Shown here: one piece after another, positions 33,175 through 35,343 of the stretch
Layout: each line of letters begins with the position of its first letter
Numbering within the stretch: position 1 is the first letter of the stretch
NCBI GenBank assembly: GCA_016179745.1
Contig: JACPCP010000013.1
Location: 1 to 35,343, forward strand
Origin: Candidatus Omnitrophota bacterium
GTDB taxonomy: Bacteria > Omnitrophota > Omnitrophia > Omnitrophales > JACQLI01
Reading direction: 5' to 3'
Length of the DNA stretch: 35,343 bases
Notes under the pieces: generated by a model
Seen by the model: the letters and a program-made list of their open reading frames with translations, nothing else
Told to the model about the DNA's origin: nothing
Database searches by the model: none
Program-made: the position numbers and the translations under genes

Positions 33175-34047
33175 TCACCGGTGACGCTTAAAGAGGATAA
33201 ACTGAGAGAGGCCCATGAAATACCCGAACAAATAGACCGTGTAGCCCAGGAAACGAATCCACTGGAAAGTGACCAGGGCTTGGGCCAGCCTGAGGGGGTA
33301 TCGAAGCATCCGGTAAATCAGGGAATGTTTCGGAACAAATCCACCGGAAGCAAGCGATTCGTCGGTGTCGTAACTCAGATCAGGACGCACCCTCTGAAGG
33401 TAAGCCGAGCCCCGGCCATTCCGGTAAAACAGTTTCACAAATTTGGCCAGTGAACCCGGCAAAGGATGATAAGCCCAGGTTTGAGGAGCAAGGACAACCC
33501 GGTAACCGGCTTTTCGCAGGCGCACACGGAGGTCGGGGTCGAGGCCCCGGGGGATATCTTCCCGCTCCATCCCCACGGCGGCAAACACCTCTTTTCGAAA
33601 CGCCACACAGCCGTGGCACGGCAGATCGCTCTCCAATACGGTCTGGACCACGGGCATTTGAAAACGTGGAAATTGCCTGGCCGCCCTTTGCTGAAATCCA
33701 TTGGCATCGGGAGGCGAGAGGATCGAAGCGCCCACCATCGCAATCGTCGGGTCCTCCCGAAGGGTCCGCACCAGGTTCTCAATCATTTCCGGATGTCCCA
33801 CCCGGCTGTCATCATCCATGACCACCAACACTTTCCCCCCGGCGGCCCGTGCCCCCTCGTTGATCGCCTTCCCTTGAGGAGAAACGCCGTGGACCAGGAT
33901 CACCTCAAGCTCCCGAAAGGTCTGGCCTCGAAGGCCTTCGAGGAGGCGTTCGAGATTCTCATTCCGGCCCTCATAGAAATGCGGAATCACGACCGACACC
34001 TCGACTTGCTCCGAGAGCCGGATTTTTTCGACGGGGTCTTTTTGCAT
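33175..34047 (-). CDS. Family 2 glycosyltransferase
   Basis: The 290-aa protein has a GT-A fold. It starts VSVVIPHFYEGRNENLERLLEGL and has the metal-binding DDD motif (VLVVMDDDSRV) with LPCHGCVAFRKEVF in the acceptor region. ED/LDPDLRVRLRKAGYR carries the likely catalytic acid pair. One or two hydrophobic segments near the C-terminus (about 245-285) suggest membrane association. The donor and acceptor are unknown. It lies seven bases after a sulfotransferase gene and the two are probably co-transcribed, consistent with surface-glycan decoration. Confidence 0.88.
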   Translation of the reverse strand: MQKDPVEKIRLSEQVEVSVVIPHFYEGRNENLERLLEGLRGQTFRELEVILVHGVSPQGKAINEGARAAGGKVLVVMDDDSRVGHPEMIENLVRTLREDPTIAMVGASILSPPDANGFQQRAARQFPRFQMPVVQTVLESDLPCHGCVAFRKEVFAAVGMEREDIPRGLDPDLRVRLRKAGYRVVLAPQTWAYHPLPGSLAKFVKLFYRNGRGSAYLQRVRPDLSYDTDESLASGGFVPKHSLIYRMLRYPLRLAQALVTFQWIRFLGYTVYLFGYFMGLSQFILFKRHR

Positions 34048-34053
34048 TCAGAT

Positions 34054-34857
34054 TCAGACTGAAACTTTGGCGGGAGACTTCAACCAGCCGTCGATCTTCC
34101 GTCCCAGGAAATCCTCAAGTTCCTGATTCGAGTCATGAAAGACCCCCGAAAGGTGACGGATGATCGCCGGATCAGTTTCTTTGAACCGGGGCGCTTCATT
34201 GGTCCGGATAAATTCCAATTTTGTCGTCCGGGCCACCCCCAGGAAATCAAACGCCTGATTCAAAACCGGCTGCGGATTCGTCTCAAATTCTTCCGTGATC
34301 AGGAACAAAAGATTCCGACGGGGGTAAAATTTCAAATACTCCCGGATGTAACGAAGGTAAAAACCCCGGAGTTTGTAGCTAAAAGGCTGAATCACCTTCC
34401 ACTTTCCCTCATACCGGGCCACCCGTTCGCCCTCTCCATCCATGGCGTCCGGCAACGGCAGGGTCTCAAGCCCGTTCTTGACGGACCACCAGTAATTGGA
34501 AATCGCCCGTTCCACCGGGTCCCGAAGCAGAAAAATGAATTTCATATCGGGAAAACAGGAGAAGATCCGTCCCGGGACCCCTTCACAATTCATGTAGTGC
34601 GTCGTTTTCTCGCCAACGGCCTTCTGATTCCCGATATTCTGATACCGGACCGCCAAAAGATATTCCTTACCCCTTTTGAACTCCTCGGGATAGACAAAAA
34701 ATTTTGACTCGGGCACCGAGGGCTTGGACATGAAAATATCCGGGTGCTGGTCCAAGCAGTAGTAAAAGGCCGTGGTCCCGGAACGGGCGGCACCGGCAAT
34801 GATAAAATTGGGTTCCCGGGCTAGGGGCGCTGATTCGGGAGAAGGGTCTCGTTCCAT
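34054..34857 (-). CDS. PAPS-dependent sulfotransferase (heparan N-sulfotransferase-like)
   Basis: The 267-aa protein has the 5'-phosphosulfate loop NFIIAGAARSGTTAFYYCLDQHPDIFM near its start and the 3'-phosphate motif KFIFLLRDPVERAISNYWW. The pattern GEKTTHYM is typical of the heparan/Nod-type group. It would transfer sulfate from PAPS to a sugar hydroxyl or amine. ATG 34857 overlaps the upstream glycosyltransferase by 37 bp. The frame is open to 35178, but that part is shadow of the neighbouring gene. PAPS-making genes are not in the window. Confidence 0.85.
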   Translation of the reverse strand: MERDPSPESAPLAREPNFIIAGAARSGTTAFYYCLDQHPDIFMSKPSVPESKFFVYPEEFKRGKEYLLAVRYQNIGNQKAVGEKTTHYMNCEGVPGRIFSCFPDMKFIFLLRDPVERAISNYWWSVKNGLETLPLPDAMDGEGERVARYEGKWKVIQPFSYKLRGFYLRYIREYLKFYPRRNLLFLITEEFETNPQPVLNQAFDFLGVARTTKLEFIRTNEAPRFKETDPAIIRHLSGVFHDSNQELEDFLGRKIDGWLKSPAKVSV

Positions 34858-35343
34858 GAATTTGACGGAAAGCCGATTTGTTCCCTGACAATGAAAAGCG
34901 GACGGCCCTTCACATCCTGGGAAATCCTCCAGAGGTATTCCCCGATAATCCCGAGGAAAAGTAATTGGGTCCCGCCCAGAAAATAAATGGAGATCATCAA
35001 AGTGGTCCAGCCCTTGAGGACGTTCCTGCGCACAAACCAGTCCACAGTGACAAAAAGGATGACGGACAGGCTGATGAAAAGAAAAAAGACACCGGCATAG
35101 GTGCTGAGGCGAAGCGGAATATAGGAGTAGGCCGTGAAGGCGTCGATCCCCGTCTTGAACATTTTTCCGAGGCTCCACTTCGATTTCCCGTGGGAACGGC
35201 CCTCACGGTCATAGAAAACCCGATCCTGTTTGAATCCCGCCCAGGAAATCAGTCCAAAAACCACCCGGTTTTTCTCCCCAAACTCACGCAGAGACTCCCG
35301 GACTTTTTTATCAATGAGGCAAAAACTCCCGGTCCCCTCAGCC
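34821..35343 (-). CDS. C-terminal part of a polyprenyl-phosphate sugar transferase (GtrB/ArnC/DPM1 type GT2), cut by right edge
   Basis: About 174 codons are visible and the frame remains open to the right edge; a GTG at 35264 is internal. The visible part holds the family motif GTGSFCLIDKKVRESL, then FKQDRVFYDREGRSHGKSKW with the R/K-rich catalytic loop. Two TM segments follow (YAGVFFLFISLSVILFV and LMISIYFLGGTQLLFLGIIG). The C-terminal stretch GEYLWRISQDVKGRPLFIV is characteristic. The enzyme would load a sugar onto undecaprenyl phosphate at the inner membrane for flipping and surface transfer. It overlaps the sulfotransferase start. Confidence 0.9.
   Translation of the reverse strand, partial: AEGTGSFCLIDKKVRESLREFGEKNRVVFGLISWAGFKQDRVFYDREGRSHGKSKWSLGKMFKTGIDAFTAYSYIPLRLSTYAGVFFLFISLSVILFVTVDWFVRRNVLKGWTTLMISIYFLGGTQLLFLGIIGEYLWRISQDVKGRPLFIVREQIGFPSNSWNETLLPNQRP

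Overview
The window looks like a chromosomal segment of a GC-rich, Gram-negative (diderm) bacterium. It encodes most of the early lipid A pathway (LpxC fused to FabZ, LpxA, LpxI, LpxB), an MsbA-like flippase, BamA with five POTRA repeats, and a Skp/OmpH chaperone. The LpxC-FabZ fusion, LpxI instead of LpxH, and the linkage prs-rplY-pth-rpsF-ssb-rpsR-rplI-dnaB to envelope genes suggest the PVC superphylum, most likely an Omnitrophota-like organism. That placement is inferred from memory of these families, not from a search.

Layout, left to right. Positions 1-402 hold the start of a secreted-protein gene on the minus strand; it runs off the left edge and its downstream half is probably frameshifted or chimeric. 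A small exported acidic protein follows (625-978, +). An msbA-like ABC exporter (-) and a Gfo/Idh/MocA oxidoreductase plus lpxB pair (+) diverge from a 384-bp region that holds a 190-bp imperfect palindrome and two promoters lying almost on the start codons. From 5264 onward every protein gene is on the minus strand. In transcription order (right to left) they are: a polyprenyl-phosphate sugar transferase (cut by the right edge), a sulfotransferase and a family 2 glycosyltransferase; a lone DUF3800 gene; a nucleotide-sugar cluster (ColD-like dehydratase, GMD-like SDR, HddA-like kinase, second SDR); two sugar ABC permeases, one frameshifted; glmU-prs-rplY-pth; rpsF-ssb-rpsR-rplI-dnaB; bamA-ompH-lpxC/fabZ-lpxA-lpxI; a NifA-type sigma-54 activator; an APC permease with a UspA-like tail; amt-glnB-glnA; and an Nramp-like transporter.

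How it works together. The right third makes and transfers modified sugars, probably for surface glycans. The middle combines precursor supply (GlmU gives UDP-GlcNAc, Prs gives PRPP), translation and replication genes, and outer-membrane assembly in one long run of tightly packed or overlapping genes. The left part is a nitrogen-assimilation module. A good sigma-54 promoter (10184-10200) lies upstream of amt-glnB-glnA, and a GAFTGA-containing activator lies just upstream of it, one base after lpxI.

The most novel-looking locus is 32206-33007. A DUF3800 gene ends tail-to-tail with a predicted ~70-nt structured small RNA on the plus strand. This RNA has its own extended -10 promoter, a three-way-junction fold with a GAAA tetraloop, and a terminal stem followed by T5. 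DUF3800 genes are known to sit beside several candidate structured RNA families of unknown function. No rRNA, tRNA, CRISPR array or insertion sequence was recognised.
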